43,515 bases of DNA from contig CAJXJN010000015.1 in the NCBI GenBank assembly GCA_913055205.1, positions 1 to 43,515 of the forward strand, read 5' to 3'. The translations under genes and the position numbers were made by a program. Origin of the DNA: an uncultured Sulfurovum sp. (GTDB lineage Bacteria; Campylobacterota; Campylobacteria; Campylobacterales; Sulfurovaceae). Numbering within the stretch: the stretch's first letter is position 1; every line of letters begins with the position of its first letter. The notes under the pieces are model-generated. The model worked only from the letters and a program-made list of their open reading frames with translations. It did no database searches and was not told the origin of the DNA. Shown one piece after another: positions 25,008 to 33,838 of the stretch.

Positions 25008-26981
25008 TTACAATTTTTTGACTTTCGCTATTTCATCTCTCAGCCTTGCTGCCTCTTCAAATTCCAAATTCTTCGCGGCAAGAAGCATTTTAGCTTTGAG
25101 TTCCTTGACAAGTTGTTGTCTTTCTGCCTTTGGCATTTTGTCAAGTTTGCTTCGTTTGTTGTAAAGCTCTCCCGCATCTTCTACCTTGAGGTTGGTGTCA
25201 AGTTCTCGTAAGGTGGTTTTGGGAGTGATGCCGTGTTTTTTGTTGTAGGCTATCTGTTTTTTGCGTCTTTGTTGGGTGACATCTATGGTTGCCTGCATGG
25301 AGTCTGTGATCTTTTTGGCATACATGAGCACTTGACCGTTCACATTCCTTGCGGCACGCCCTGCGGTTTGGATGAGAGAGGTTTTAGAGCGTAAAAATCC
25401 TTCTTTATCTGCATCCAGTATAGCAACCAAACTCACTTCCGGTAGATCAAGTCCTTCTCGAAGCAGGTTGATCCCTACTAAAATATCAAATTCACCCAAA
25501 CGTAAAGAACGTATGATCTGGTTTCGTTCTATGGCATCAAGATCTGAGTGCATGTACCGTGCTTTGAGCCCAAGGTCATTGTAGTAAGTTGTCAACTCTT
25601 CTGCCATCTTTTTTGTTAATACAGTGACAAGTATTCGTTCCCCTCTTTCTATGACGGGTTTCATACGGTCATGGAGGTTCTCCACCTGGTAAGTACTGTC
25701 CACCACTTCAATGAGTGGGTCAAGCAGTCCTGTGGGTCGTACGACCTGCTCTGCCACAACTGAAGAGAGTTCAAGTTCAAGTGCTGCCGGGGTAGCAGAA
25801 ACAAAGAGAAAATGGGGTGCTTTGTTAATGTACTCATCAAACATCAGCGGTCTGTTGTCAAGTGCAGAGGGAAGTCTGAATCCGTGGTCCACCAAGACCT
25901 CTTTACGACTTCGGTCACCTGCATACATCCCTCTAAACTGGGAGAGTGAAACATGAGACTCATCGACGATGACTAGGTAGTCATCATGCATCGCTTCAAA
26001 GTAGTCCATCATAGAGTAGGGGGTTTCCCCCGGTTTTTTCCCTGTAAGATGACGTGAATAGTTCTCGATACCTTTACACATACCCGTAGCTTCTATCATC
26101 TCCAAGTCAAACTCTGTGCGTTGTTTGAGACGATTATACTCGATCATACGGTCCTCTTTTTGAAAATACGCCAGTCTCTCACCCAGCTCCTCTTCGATGC
26201 TTTTGACTGCACGTGCCAGTTTTTCTTTAGAGACGATGAACTGATTGGCAGAGTAGATGGTTGCTTCTTTCATCTCTTTTTCTTTTTCTCCGGTAAGAGA
26301 GTTAAATTCATAAATAGCTTCGACTTCATCTCCAAAAAACTCCACACGTATGGCAAACTCTTCAGCGTAGGCAGGGTAGATGTCTATCACTTCTCCCATC
26401 ACACGAAAATCACCTCTGTCAAAGAACTCATCATTGCGTTTGTACCCCATATCAACAAGTCTAAGAAGCAGGGCTTTTTGATTGTATTCATCTCCCACAC
26501 AAAGTTTTTGTACGATGGAGCGATAATCCTCGGGAGAACCTAACCCATAATTTGCAGAAACCGAAGCGATAACGATGACATCATCGTGGGAAAGCAAAGA
26601 AGCTGTGGTACTTAATCGCAAACGTTCCAACTCTTGGTTGATGGAAGAGTCTTTTTCTATAAAGAGATCTTGCCGAGGCAAATATGCTTCAGGCTGATAG
26701 TAATCATAATAACTTATGAAGTACTCTACATGGTTATTGGGAAAAAAACTTTTAAACTCAGAGTAAAGTTGAGCTGCCAAAGTTTTGTTATGTGTCATGA
26801 TAAGCGTCGGTTTTTTGGTTTTTTCTATGACCTTTGCCATGGTGTAGGTTTTCCCTGAACCTGTCACACCCAGTAAAGTCTGGTATCGATTTCCCTCTTC
26901 TATAGAACGACTGAGTGCTTCTATGGCAGCAGGTTGGTCACCGGCAGGTTTGTATGGGCTTGATACTGTAAAGTTTGGCAA
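25008..26981 (-). CDS. uvrB: Excinuclease ABC subunit B
   Basis: A 657-aa UvrB, full length. Walker [11 protein letters not shown], the damage-probing beta-hairpin region ([15 protein letters not shown]), [14 protein letters not shown], the helicase motifs [17 protein letters not shown] and QTAGRAARN, and a C-terminal UVR domain ([14 protein letters not shown]) that binds UvrC. It loads at DNA lesions in nucleotide excision repair. uvrA and uvrC are not in the window. Confidence 0.98.
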   Translation of the reverse strand: MPNFTVSSPYKPAGDQPAAIEALSRSIEEGNRYQTLLGVTGSGKTYTMAKVIEKTKKPTLIMTHNKTLAAQLYSEFKSFFPNNHVEYFISYYDYYQPEAYLPRQDLFIEKDSSINQELERLRLSTTASLLSHDDVIVIASVSANYGLGSPEDYRSIVQKLCVGDEYNQKALLLRLVDMGYKRNDEFFDRGDFRVMGEVIDIYPAYAEEFAIRVEFFGDEVEAIYEFNSLTGEKEKEMKEATIYSANQFIVSKEKLARAVKSIEEELGERLAYFQKEDRMIEYNRLKQRTEFDLEMIEATGMCKGIENYSRHLTGKKPGETPYSMMDYFEAMHDDYLVIVDESHVSLSQFRGMYAGDRSRKEVLVDHGFRLPSALDNRPLMFDEYINKAPHFLFVSATPAALELELSSVVAEQVVRPTGLLDPLIEVVDSTYQVENLHDRMKPVIERGERILVTVLTKKMAEELTTYYNDLGLKARYMHSDLDAIERNQIIRSLRLGEFDILVGINLLREGLDLPEVSLVAILDADKEGFLRSKTSLIQTAGRAARNVNGQVLMYAKKITDSMQATIDVTQQRRKKQIAYNKKHGITPKTTLRELDTNLKVEDAGELYNKRSKLDKMPKAERQQLVKELKAKMLLAAKNLEFEEAARLRDEIAKVKKL

Positions 26982-27053
26982 AATTAACCTTTGGTTTATG
27001 TTGTTTTTTTTAAATTTTTGCTATTATAACACAACAAAATTACGGAGTATGAA

Positions 27054-27272
27054 ATGTCGGCATTACAAAAATTACAAGAGAAGATAGAACAATGGAGAGT
27101 AGATCATGAAGCACTCAAAAGTGAAAATGCACAGCTTAAAGTGGAACTTTCAAATATATCTGGCTCACAAAGTGAAAAAGAGTCACAAATAGAAGCACTC
27201 AGACGTGAACTTGCAGAAAAAGATGCAGAGATAGAGAAGATCATTGCACAAGTTGAGAGTTTATTAGCATAA
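27054..27272 (+). CDS. Small coiled-coil protein
   Basis: A 72-aa protein that is almost entirely coiled coil with regular heptads (LQKLQEKIEQW; LKSENAQLKVEL; IEALRRELAEKDAEIEKI). It recalls ZapB-type division proteins in size and composition, but that likeness may reflect coiled-coil sequence alone. ATG at 27054 after ACGGAGT. It is divergent from uvrB. Confidence 0.7.
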   Translation: MSALQKLQEKIEQWRVDHEALKSENAQLKVELSNISGSQSEKESQIEALRRELAEKDAEIEKIIAQVESLLA

Positions 27273-27285
27273 TAATATCATTTTT

Positions 27286-27359
27286 TGTCATCCTCAGCTT
27301 GACTCAGGATCCATAAGTAGCCTGGAGATCCTGCAGGAAATGCACTTATGAGGATAATG
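27286..27359. repeat. Short palindromic element, TCATCCTCAGCTTGACTCAGGATCC type
   Basis: ATCCTCA (27290-27296) and TGAGGAT (27349-27355) bound an element with internal GGATCC/GGAGATCC and CCTGCAGG palindromes. The sequence resembles intergenic elements seen in many bacteria. It separates two small genes and ends about 20 nt before the second. Confidence 0.5.
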
Positions 27360-27376
27360 TGAGAAAAAGGAACAGC

Positions 27377-27598
27377 ATGAAAAACGTAGCACTTACAGTT
27401 TCGGGTAACCGTTATGAGATAAAACTGGAAGACACCTTTGCAGACTTTGTAAACCAGGATTTACAGGATGCAGGTGTGAACTTACATACAGACAACAAAC
27501 CAGATAAACTGCTTAAAGCCTATTTGCGTTTAGCCAAACAGGCGACCTCTTACGAAGATGAAATAGAACTGCTTATTGAAACCTTGGATGGACTTTAA
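27377..27598 (+). CDS. Conserved-looking small hypothetical protein
   Basis: The ATG at 27377 follows AAAAAGGA and gives 73 aa; the longer frame begins inside the repeat. An N-terminal beta-like strand (NVALTVSGNRYEIKL) is followed by helices and an acidic end (EDEIELLIETLDGL). I do not recognise a family. It could be cotranscribed with the coiled-coil gene 104 nt upstream. Confidence 0.65.
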   Translation: MKNVALTVSGNRYEIKLEDTFADFVNQDLQDAGVNLHTDNKPDKLLKAYLRLAKQATSYEDEIELLIETLDGL

Positions 27599-27630
27599 AT
27601 AGTTTAGTCCATCTGTTAAGCGGCAATTTT

Positions 27631-28614
27631 TTATTTGTGCAGCAGGTTCTCTATACGAGTTACAAATGCTTCTGCTGTCTCTTCGTAATTAAGATGATCT
27701 GTTGCAAATTTGAATTTTGGTTTTGGAGTAGTGAAGAAATCATGTTTTTCAAATGCTTTTCGTATACGTTCTTCTAAGATCAATGCATCTTTCTCCTCAG
27801 TAAATGGCAATATAATAAAAAAACTATTTTTATCATATCGGCAGGCAACATCACTTGCACGTGTTAAGGAGATGATAAGAGCACCAAAAATTTTAAAAAT
27901 TTGTGTTTTTGTGTTTTTGTCATATATGTTATCCATTTTATCAAAATCAACGATTGTAATCGATAATATTGAAAGTGGATATTTGTATCGTATGGATCTC
28001 GAGAGGGTAGTTTTAATCTCTGAAAGAAAATATTTTTTATTAAAAAGTTTGGTTTCATGATCATGTATGGCATGTTTTTTTATTTGAATATAGATATAGG
28101 CTCTTACGCTATAAATTAAAAGAAGAAGTAAGATAATTGTTATTGCAAATGTAAGATAAAGAAGATTATATATCTTTGCTTCTTTAAGTAAAACCATCTT
28201 TTCAATTATAAAACTTAAGGATCTTGTATGTTTCCAATATTGCAGTGCTGTTGTTGTCGTATTGTTATATAAATCATTTTTGAGTATATTCCAGTATTTC
28301 AGTAACTGATCATAATCTTCTAAAAGTGATCTTCCTCCCACATAAAATTCTTTACGGTTGTTTTCTTTAAACCAGGGTTTTATCATAAAAAGTGTTTTGT
28401 CAATCTCTTTTATATGTCTCGAACGTTCTTGGGGATCTTGTGTATGCGTTACTGCAAGTATTTCAGCTCCACTCTTGTTCAGCTGATACAAGATAGTCCT
28501 GTTTGCCTCTAGATTTTGAAGCGATGTATAAGTATAGTAAAAGCTGAAAGGGAGTATTAAAACTCCAATATAAAGCAGTAAAGTGATACGGTACGCTGAC
28601 CAGTCCAGTTGCAT
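27631..28614 (-). CDS. Membrane protein with degenerate GGDEF domain
   Basis: A 327-aa protein: TM near 8-28, a periplasmic sensor region of about 120 residues, TM near 150-170, then a GGDEF-like domain (from HDHETKLFNKKYF, 184-196). The active-site loop reads DKNSF (261-265) in place of GGDEF, so cyclase activity is unlikely; it may be a receptor or scaffold, or an evolutionary relic. Sits beside pilin-like genes, which fits a link between c-di-GMP signalling and pili. The start is preceded by GGAG. Confidence 0.78.
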   Translation of the reverse strand: MQLDWSAYRITLLLYIGVLILPFSFYYTYTSLQNLEANRTILYQLNKSGAEILAVTHTQDPQERSRHIKEIDKTLFMIKPWFKENNRKEFYVGGRSLLEDYDQLLKYWNILKNDLYNNTTTTALQYWKHTRSLSFIIEKMVLLKEAKIYNLLYLTFAITIILLLLLIYSVRAYIYIQIKKHAIHDHETKLFNKKYFLSEIKTTLSRSIRYKYPLSILSITIVDFDKMDNIYDKNTKTQIFKIFGALIISLTRASDVACRYDKNSFFIILPFTEEKDALILEERIRKAFEKHDFFTTPKPKFKFATDHLNYEETAEAFVTRIENLLHK

Positions 28615-28655
28615 TTTTTCTCCTTATTTAGAATTTAGACAGTGATTTTAAAAAA

Positions 28656-29114
28656 TCAATATATGATTGAAGTACCGTGCAATTTCATTGGAAAAGCATT
28701 GATGTCTATGAGACTGCGTAATTGATCACAGTACGGGTTGGTTGTATTTCCATAATCAATCTTCAATACTTCTGTGCTTGAACCGGGATCATCGATTTTT
28801 ATAATGATACAGTCATCGCTGTCATCAACTTTTATATTTGCCTGATAAGCTGAAAGTGTTGCTTCAGAACGATTGACCATACTTCTGATACTATGTGACA
28901 TAATCCTCAAGTCTGATGTGGTTGATCCTCTGGCGACAGCATAGGAAGCGATTTCAGTTGCAGCAACCATTATATTGTTTGCTTTGGTTGATAATTTTGC
29001 ATCCATTCGTACCGCCGCGAGTTTGGGAATAGCAATTGCAGCCAGAATGGCAATAATTATAATTACAAAGATAAATTCGATCAAAGTAAAGGCTTTACGT
29101 GTTTTATATATCAA
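28656..29114 (-). CDS. Type IV pilin/pseudopilin-like protein
   Basis: A 152-aa protein with a class III signal: short basic leader, then FTLIEFIFVIIIIAILAAIAIP. The residue before the cleavage point is Ala (RKAFTLIE) instead of the usual Gly. TTG start with GGGAGG 7 nt upstream. A Cys pair (Cys104 in DDCIII and the NPYC Cys) could form the D-loop disulfide. It is oriented opposite to the other three pilin genes. Confidence 0.85.
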   Translation of the reverse strand: MIYKTRKAFTLIEFIFVIIIIAILAAIAIPKLAAVRMDAKLSTKANNIMVAATEIASYAVARGSTTSDLRIMSHSIRSMVNRSEATLSAYQANIKVDDSDDCIIIKIDDPGSSTEVLKIDYGNTTNPYCDQLRSLIDINAFPMKLHGTSIIY

Positions 29115-29280
29115 TGGTAATCCTCCCTTCTCATTATACTGTAGGCAATACGACCATTTTCAAGTATAGCAAATATATGTAAAATTACCAAATATAAGTT
29201 TGACTATTTCGTAATGGAATGTAAATCTATCTGGATGGTTTGGACGGTCATGTTTTATATTCATTAAAGATTTTAAAGTG

Positions 29281-29286
29281 TATAAT
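29281..29286 (+). promoter_or_regulatory. Candidate -10 box for the pilin cluster
   Basis: TATAAT lies 53 nt before the pilin ATG at 29340. No convincing -35 box is seen, as is usual in Campylobacterota. The predicted leader contains the hairpin at 29314-29330. Confidence 0.5.
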
Positions 29287-29313
29287 CAAAACAGACCAAT
29301 TATTGAATTGGTA

Positions 29314-29330
29314 CTAGAAATTATTTCTAG
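29314..29330 (+). promoter_or_regulatory. Leader hairpin touching the pilin ribosome site
   Basis: CTAGAAA-TTA-TTTCTAG is a perfect 7-bp stem with a 3-nt loop. Its 3' arm runs into the TAGGAG ribosome site of the pilin gene at 29340, so folding could affect initiation or protect the 5' region. It could also be a protein-binding operator. Confidence 0.6.
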
Positions 29331-29339
29331 GAGTTTATC

Positions 29340-29735
29340 ATGACTAACATGAGACGCGGATTCACAATGATCGAATTGATCTTTGTAATTGTAATTATCG
29401 GAATTTTGGCTGCAGTGGCTATTCCTAAATTGGCAGCAACCAGAGATGATGCAAAAGCATCTACAGAGTTAAATAACTTGGCAACCTGTATTAATGATGT
29501 AGGTACAGCATATACAGCTACGGGTACTGAAGATAACGCAACAACAGCATGTAATGCTCTAAAATGTGCAACAGTAAGTACTGGAACTAGTGCAACAGAT
29601 GGAAATGTAACAGTTGCAGTACCTACTTCTGCTGTTATTGCAAGTTTACCATATTGTTCTAATGTTAAAACTGCTATGGAAGCAAAAGATATGAATGGAA
29701 CTAAAGTATTCGGTGGGACACAAGTATCATATTAA
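29340..29735 (+). CDS. Type IV pilin-like major subunit candidate
   Basis: A 131-aa prepilin with the leader MTNMRRG followed by FTMIELIFVIVIIGILAAVAIP. Gly precedes the cleavage point and the +5 Glu is present. The C-terminal part is Thr/Ala/Asn-rich with Cys residues near 46, 68, 74 and 108 for disulfides. It has the strongest ribosome site (CTAGGAG) and its own promoter-like box, so it may be the most expressed of the four. Pilus or type II-like pseudopilus cannot be told apart here. Confidence 0.88.
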   Translation: MTNMRRGFTMIELIFVIVIIGILAAVAIPKLAATRDDAKASTELNNLATCINDVGTAYTATGTEDNATTACNALKCATVSTGTSATDGNVTVAVPTSAVIASLPYCSNVKTAMEAKDMNGTKVFGGTQVSY

Positions 29736-29762
29736 TCCAAAGTGAAAATGGATTGGAAGAAG

Positions 29763-29792
29763 TTGGGATCGTCACGTAGAACGGTGATCCCA
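29763..29792 (+). terminator. GC-containing hairpin after the first pilin gene
   Basis: TGGGAT (29764-29769) pairs with ATCCCA (29786-29791), extended by CAC/GTG inside. Possible partial terminator or 3' stabiliser; no T-run. Confidence 0.5.
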
Positions 29793-29803
29793 GCCTAATC
29801 AAT

Positions 29804-29853
29804 AATATATTTATTAAGTGATTCATTATATAAAACTACTTAATAAATATATT
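29804..29853 (+). repeat. Perfect 16-bp AT-rich inverted repeat between pilin genes
   Basis: AATATATTTATTAAGT (29804-29819) and ACTTAATAAATATATT (29838-29853) are exact inverted copies with an 18-nt loop. It lies 22 nt before the next pilin ATG. Candidate for differential expression of the pilin genes by termination or RNA processing, or for a regulator-binding site. Confidence 0.8.
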
Positions 29854-29875
29854 GCTTTTAGAAAGGGATGGGGGA

Positions 29876-30259
29876 ATGCGAAGAGCATTTACAATGATCG
29901 AACTGATTTTTACTATAGTGATTATTGGTATTTTGGCTGCAGTAGCGATTCCAAAGCTTAATGCAAGCAGAGATGATGCAAAAGCAAGTACAGAGCTTTT
30001 AAATTTAGCTATCAATGTTAAAGATATAGCCACCTACTACATGGCTACAGGCAAAGCGGATGTAAATAGAAGCAGTGTAAATGTGAAGTGTTTCGATATT
30101 GCTTTAGTGGATACTAATGGAACATTAAGTATTTCGGTTTCTAACGGAGGAGAGGATAACAGTGAAGATTATTGTGCAGCGGCGCAAGAAGCTGCAAGAG
30201 ATAAAAATTTGAGTGGAGCGCATCTTGTTACAGTTGGCGGTACTCTGGTAAAATATTAA
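29876..30259 (+). CDS. Type IV pilin-like protein
   Basis: Start placed at 29876 (MRRAFTMIELIF), giving 127 aa; the longer frame from 29852 begins with TTG inside the inverted repeat. GAAAGGGA lies 8 nt upstream. Ala precedes the processing site. Sequence through residue 45 is close to the pilin at 29340 (DDAKASTELLNLA), showing recent duplication; the C-terminal half differs and has Cys residues (VKCFD, EDYCAA). Confidence 0.86.
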   Translation: MRRAFTMIELIFTIVIIGILAAVAIPKLNASRDDAKASTELLNLAINVKDIATYYMATGKADVNRSSVNVKCFDIALVDTNGTLSISVSNGGEDNSEDYCAAAQEAARDKNLSGAHLVTVGGTLVKY

Positions 30260-30310
30260 AATTCTGCCTGTAATTATGATATAGTAAACAATAAATATTA
30301 AGGAATGAAC

Positions 30311-30745
30311 ATGGATGTATCATCAAAAAAAGCATTTACAATGATCGAACTGGTATTTGTCATTGTCGTGATAGGCATCCTCTCTGCAATTGCTATTCCA
30401 AAATTTGCAGCTACAAGAGATGATGCCATTATCACCAAGGCTAGAACTACAGTTGCTTCTGTGAGGAGCGCGTTGTCTACTGAACGTCAAAAGCGTATCT
30501 TAAAAGGTGAGTTTGCAGATATCAACAAAAGTGCTATAGGGAATGATTCTAATAAGGTTTTTACAAATCTTCTTGAATATCCGGCAAAGGTGTGTAGTGG
30601 TACTTCTGCACGAAACTGTTGGATCGTTGGCGGGACAGAGACAACTCCTACTTATACTTTTAGGGAACCAGATGGTACAGAAGTAAAATTTACTCTCGAA
30701 TCAAATAGATTGAATTGCAAAATTAATTGTGATAATTTTGAATAA
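30311..30745 (+). CDS. Type IV pilin-like protein
   Basis: Of two in-frame ATGs (30305, 30311) the second sits at proper distance from AAGGA, so 30311 is chosen (MDVSSKKAFTMIELVF; 144 aa). Class III leader with Ala at the cleavage site. C-terminal Cys residues: KVCSGTSARNCW and LNCKINC. The stop abuts the TTG start of priA, so the two may be coupled; the pairing of pilin and priA is odd functionally but the spacing is clear. Confidence 0.86.
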   Translation: MDVSSKKAFTMIELVFVIVVIGILSAIAIPKFAATRDDAIITKARTTVASVRSALSTERQKRILKGEFADINKSAIGNDSNKVFTNLLEYPAKVCSGTSARNCWIVGGTETTPTYTFREPDGTEVKFTLESNRLNCKINCDNFE

Positions 30746-32641
30746 TTGTATTACTATAAAATCCTTCTTCTAAGGTCAAGTGCTCCAAGCTTGACTTACC
30801 ACTCTCAGCATCCATTAACTGTAGGGTCAGCTGTTTCAGTACCTTTGAAAACTACTCTCAAAGAAGCAGTTGTCACGGAAGAGGTTGAAAAACCTGAGTT
30901 TGAAACCGCAGAGATCGCTTTCGCAGCAGATACCTATTACACCAATGAACAGATAGAGATAGCAAAATTTATCTCTGAGTATTATTTTTCTTCTTTTGGG
31001 GAAGCGATCTCGCTTTTTTTACCGTATCGCAGGTCGAGGTCTCCCCACTCCGATAAATATCCAAAGTTTTCAGATAAGCCAGAGATAGAAAATGGTATTC
31101 AAATAAATGTCGGGGTGGGGACACCCCGACCTACATTAACCATACAACAACAAAAGGCCTATGAATTATTATTAAAAAAAGATAAAGCTCTCCTCTTTGG
31201 TGTTACCGGTTCAGGAAAGACAGAAATATTTATCTCACTTATGGCAAAGATGTTGGAAGAGGGCAAAACATCCATCTTTCTCATGCCTGAAATATCACTT
31301 ACGCCTCAAATGGAAAAACGTCTTAAAGTCTATTTTGGTGATTCTGTTGCAATGTGGCACTCTAAGTTGACCAAGAAGAAAAAAGAATCTATTTTAGAAG
31401 GTATATATAGTAGAAAAGTTCGTATTGTAGCGGGGGCTCGTTCTGCTCTGTTTGTACCACTTGAAGACTTGGGACTTATCATCGTAGATGAAGAGCATGA
31501 TGACAGTTACAAAGCTATGACTCGTCCCCGTTACCATGCCCGTGATGTAGCGGTGCTTATGGGGCAGAAATTAAGTGCCAAAGTAGTCCTGGCTTCTGCG
31601 ACACCTAGTATGACTTCTTATTACAAGTATAATGTAGTGAAACTGGATAAACCTTATATTGATGCTAGGAAAAAGTATACATTTATCACAGGAGACAGTA
31701 TCTCTTCTTCCATATTAAATGCTCTGTACCATAACCATAAAGCAAAAGAGCAATCACTACTGTTTTTACCTACCAGAGGTAACTTTAAATACCTCTACTG
31801 TGAGAGTTGCGGAAAAACGCATCTTTGTCCCTACTGTTCTGTGGGGATGGCACTGCATAGAAACCATAGACATTTGAAATGTCACTACTGTAATTTTACA
31901 GAAGCCATACAAGATACGTGTACGAACTGTGGACATACACCGCTTAAAAGTGAACGTATGGGGACACAAGAAGCTATAGAAGTCATAAGTACAGCCATAG
32001 AGGGGATACAGATTGAGCAGTTTGATAAAGATAGCATTACGACAGCAAAGAAGCTTAAAGAGGCACTGGGACGCTTTGAGAGTGGAGAGAGTAACTTATT
32101 GCTGGGAACACAGATGCTCAGTAAGGGGCATGACTACTCGGGTATAACGCTTTCGGTCGTTATGGGGCTTGACTATATCTTGGGATTGGCAGATTACCGT
32201 GCAAGAGAAAGAGCAATGAGTTTACTCTTTCAAATCGCAGGTAGAAGCGGTAGGGCTAAAGAGGCTAATGTCATCGTGCAGACAGGAGATGCAGCATTTT
32301 TCAAAAATTATCTCTCTGACTATGAACTGTTTATCAAAGATGAGTTGGCATTTTTGGAAATGGCGCATTATCCACCATTTGCATCGCTTGCACGTATACT
32401 CATAGCCCATAAAGATGAGAGTAAAGCAAGTAAGATTACACTGGATACTGTGACAAAGCTCAAAGCCTTTGAAGATATTGAAATTGTAGGACACGGTAAA
32501 GCACCTGTGGAGAGAATAGCCAATAAGTTCCGGTTCCATATTTTGCTTAGAGCTGAAAGTAGGGTACCGTTACTTAAAGCTTTGCACAGTGTGGATCGTA
32601 GAGAAATTGAGATCGATATGGATCCGGTCGAATTCTCGTAG
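30746..32641 (+). CDS. priA: Primosomal replication restart helicase PriA
   Basis: A 631-aa PriA with a TTG start directly after the pilin stop. The N-terminal DNA-binding region (MYYYKILLL, SLTYHSQHPL) is followed by Walker [10 protein letters not shown] (152-160), DEEH, zinc-binding cysteines (CESCGKTHLCPYC; CHYC; CTNC) and IAGRSGRA. It reloads the replisome at stalled forks. Residues about 95-130 are encoded by a REP-like palindrome pair (31029-31136), giving a basic and Pro-rich linker between the N-terminal and helicase domains. Confidence 0.95.
   Translation: MYYYKILLLRSSAPSLTYHSQHPLTVGSAVSVPLKTTLKEAVVTEEVEKPEFETAEIAFAADTYYTNEQIEIAKFISEYYFSSFGEAISLFLPYRRSRSPHSDKYPKFSDKPEIENGIQINVGVGTPRPTLTIQQQKAYELLLKKDKALLFGVTGSGKTEIFISLMAKMLEEGKTSIFLMPEISLTPQMEKRLKVYFGDSVAMWHSKLTKKKKESILEGIYSRKVRIVAGARSALFVPLEDLGLIIVDEEHDDSYKAMTRPRYHARDVAVLMGQKLSAKVVLASATPSMTSYYKYNVVKLDKPYIDARKKYTFITGDSISSSILNALYHNHKAKEQSLLFLPTRGNFKYLYCESCGKTHLCPYCSVGMALHRNHRHLKCHYCNFTEAIQDTCTNCGHTPLKSERMGTQEAIEVISTAIEGIQIEQFDKDSITTAKKLKEALGRFESGESNLLLGTQMLSKGHDYSGITLSVVMGLDYILGLADYRARERAMSLLFQIAGRSGRAKEANVIVQTGDAAFFKNYLSDYELFIKDELAFLEMAHYPPFASLARILIAHKDESKASKITLDTVTKLKAFEDIEIVGHGKAPVERIANKFRFHILLRAESRVPLLKALHSVDRREIEIDMDPVEFS
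31029..31136. repeat. REP-like inverted pair inside the priA frame
   Basis: Right arm: GTCGGGGTG-GGGA-CACCCCGAC, a 9-bp perfect hairpin (31109-31130) flanked by AAATAAAT and CTACAT. Left arm 31031-31060 (AGGTCGAGGTCTCCCCACTC and following CGATAAATAT) matches the reverse complement of the right arm with a few changes. The pair is head-to-head with about 45 nt between, and keeps the priA frame open. Confidence 0.75.
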
Positions 32642-32726
32642 GGTGCGTTTTCCAACGCACCTTATGTAAGTTTGTATCATTTCTATTGTATATTAAAATT
32701 GATGGTGCGTTGGCAAACGCACCCTG
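32638..32726. repeat. Inverted REP-like pair overlapping the priA stop
   Basis: Arms GTAGGGTGCGTTTTCCAACG (and following CACC) at 32638-32661 and GGTGCGTTGGCAAACGCACC at 32704-32723 are inverted and each nearly palindromic. It is the same family as at 22679-22747. The priA TAG lies within the first arm. Confidence 0.88.
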
Positions 32727-32776
32727 CGTGTTAATATAATTTTGATAAAATAAGACAATTATAACGAAGGTATACC

Positions 32777-33838
32777 TTGAAAGAACGAGTTAAAACAAAA
32801 AAAATTTATGTCGGTGATGTGGCAGTCGGCGGTGATGCACCTATCTCTGTGCAATCTATGACTTATAGTGATACGCATAATGTAGCTGCTACTGTGGAGC
32901 AGATAAATCGTCTGCACTTTGCAGGGGCTGATATAGTACGTGTAGCTGTACCGGATATGGAAGATGCTTTGGCACTTAAAGCGATTAAAGAGCAGATCTC
33001 TTTGCCCCTTATTGCAGATATTCACTTTAACTATAAACTTGCACTTGAAGCGGCTAAGTGGGTGGACTGTATCCGTTTCAATCCTGGAAACATTGGTGAG
33101 AAATCACGTATAAAAGAGATCGTTAAAGCATGCCAAGAGCGCTCTCTGCCTATACGCATAGGGGTTAATGCTGGTTCACTTGAAAAAGAGTTCGATCAAA
33201 AGTATGGTGCTACGGCAGAGGGGATGGTGGCAAGTGCAGAATATAATATTAAATTCCTGGAAGATTTGGGTTTTACAGACATTAAAGTATCCCTCAAAGC
33301 TTCGGACGTAGACAGAACCGTAGATGCCTACAGAATGTTGCGTCCTAAAAATGAGTACCCTTTCCACTTAGGGGTAACAGAAGCAGGGACTATCTTCCAT
33401 GCAACAGTGAAATCTGCCATAGGCTTAGGGACGCTTCTGCTTGATGGTATAGGTGACACGATGCGTGTTTCTATCACGGGTGAGTTGGAAGAGGAGATAA
33501 AAGTAGGAAAAGCTATCCTTAAAGACAGTGGTAGAGTGCAGGAAGGACTTAACATCATCTCATGTCCTACCTGTGGGCGCATAGAGGCTGATTTGGTCAC
33601 AGCGGTTGCAGAAGTGGAGAAACGGACAGCACATATCAAAACGCCTATGGATGTCTCAGTGATGGGCTGTGTGGTCAATGCCATAGGGGAAGCCAAACAT
33701 GCAGATGTCGCTATAGCCTATGGTAAAGGTGCCGGACTTGTAATGGTTAAAGGAGAGGTTGTTGCCAAACTACCTGAAGAAGAGTTGGTAGATAGGTTTG
33801 TGGAAGAAGTGGAGAAGTTTGCGGAGGAGAATAAATAG
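32777..33838 (+). CDS. ispG: 4-hydroxy-3-methylbut-2-enyl diphosphate synthase
   Basis: A 353-aa IspG (GcpE) of the MEP isoprenoid pathway. TTG start after CGAAGG. 4Fe-4S cysteines in [12 protein letters not shown] and [21 protein letters not shown] and [13 protein letters not shown] in the TIM barrel. It reduces MEcPP to HMBPP. Its stop overlaps the dnaB GTG by 1 nt. Confidence 0.97.
   Translation: MKERVKTKKIYVGDVAVGGDAPISVQSMTYSDTHNVAATVEQINRLHFAGADIVRVAVPDMEDALALKAIKEQISLPLIADIHFNYKLALEAAKWVDCIRFNPGNIGEKSRIKEIVKACQERSLPIRIGVNAGSLEKEFDQKYGATAEGMVASAEYNIKFLEDLGFTDIKVSLKASDVDRTVDAYRMLRPKNEYPFHLGVTEAGTIFHATVKSAIGLGTLLLDGIGDTMRVSITGELEEEIKVGKAILKDSGRVQEGLNIISCPTCGRIEADLVTAVAEVEKRTAHIKTPMDVSVMGCVVNAIGEAKHADVAIAYGKGAGLVMVKGEVVAKLPEEELVDRFVEEVEKFAEENK

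Noticed and set aside
26121-26543. 140-aa plus-strand frame inside uvrB
   Set aside because: Antisense to conserved UvrB helicase sequence; Phe/His-rich shadow.
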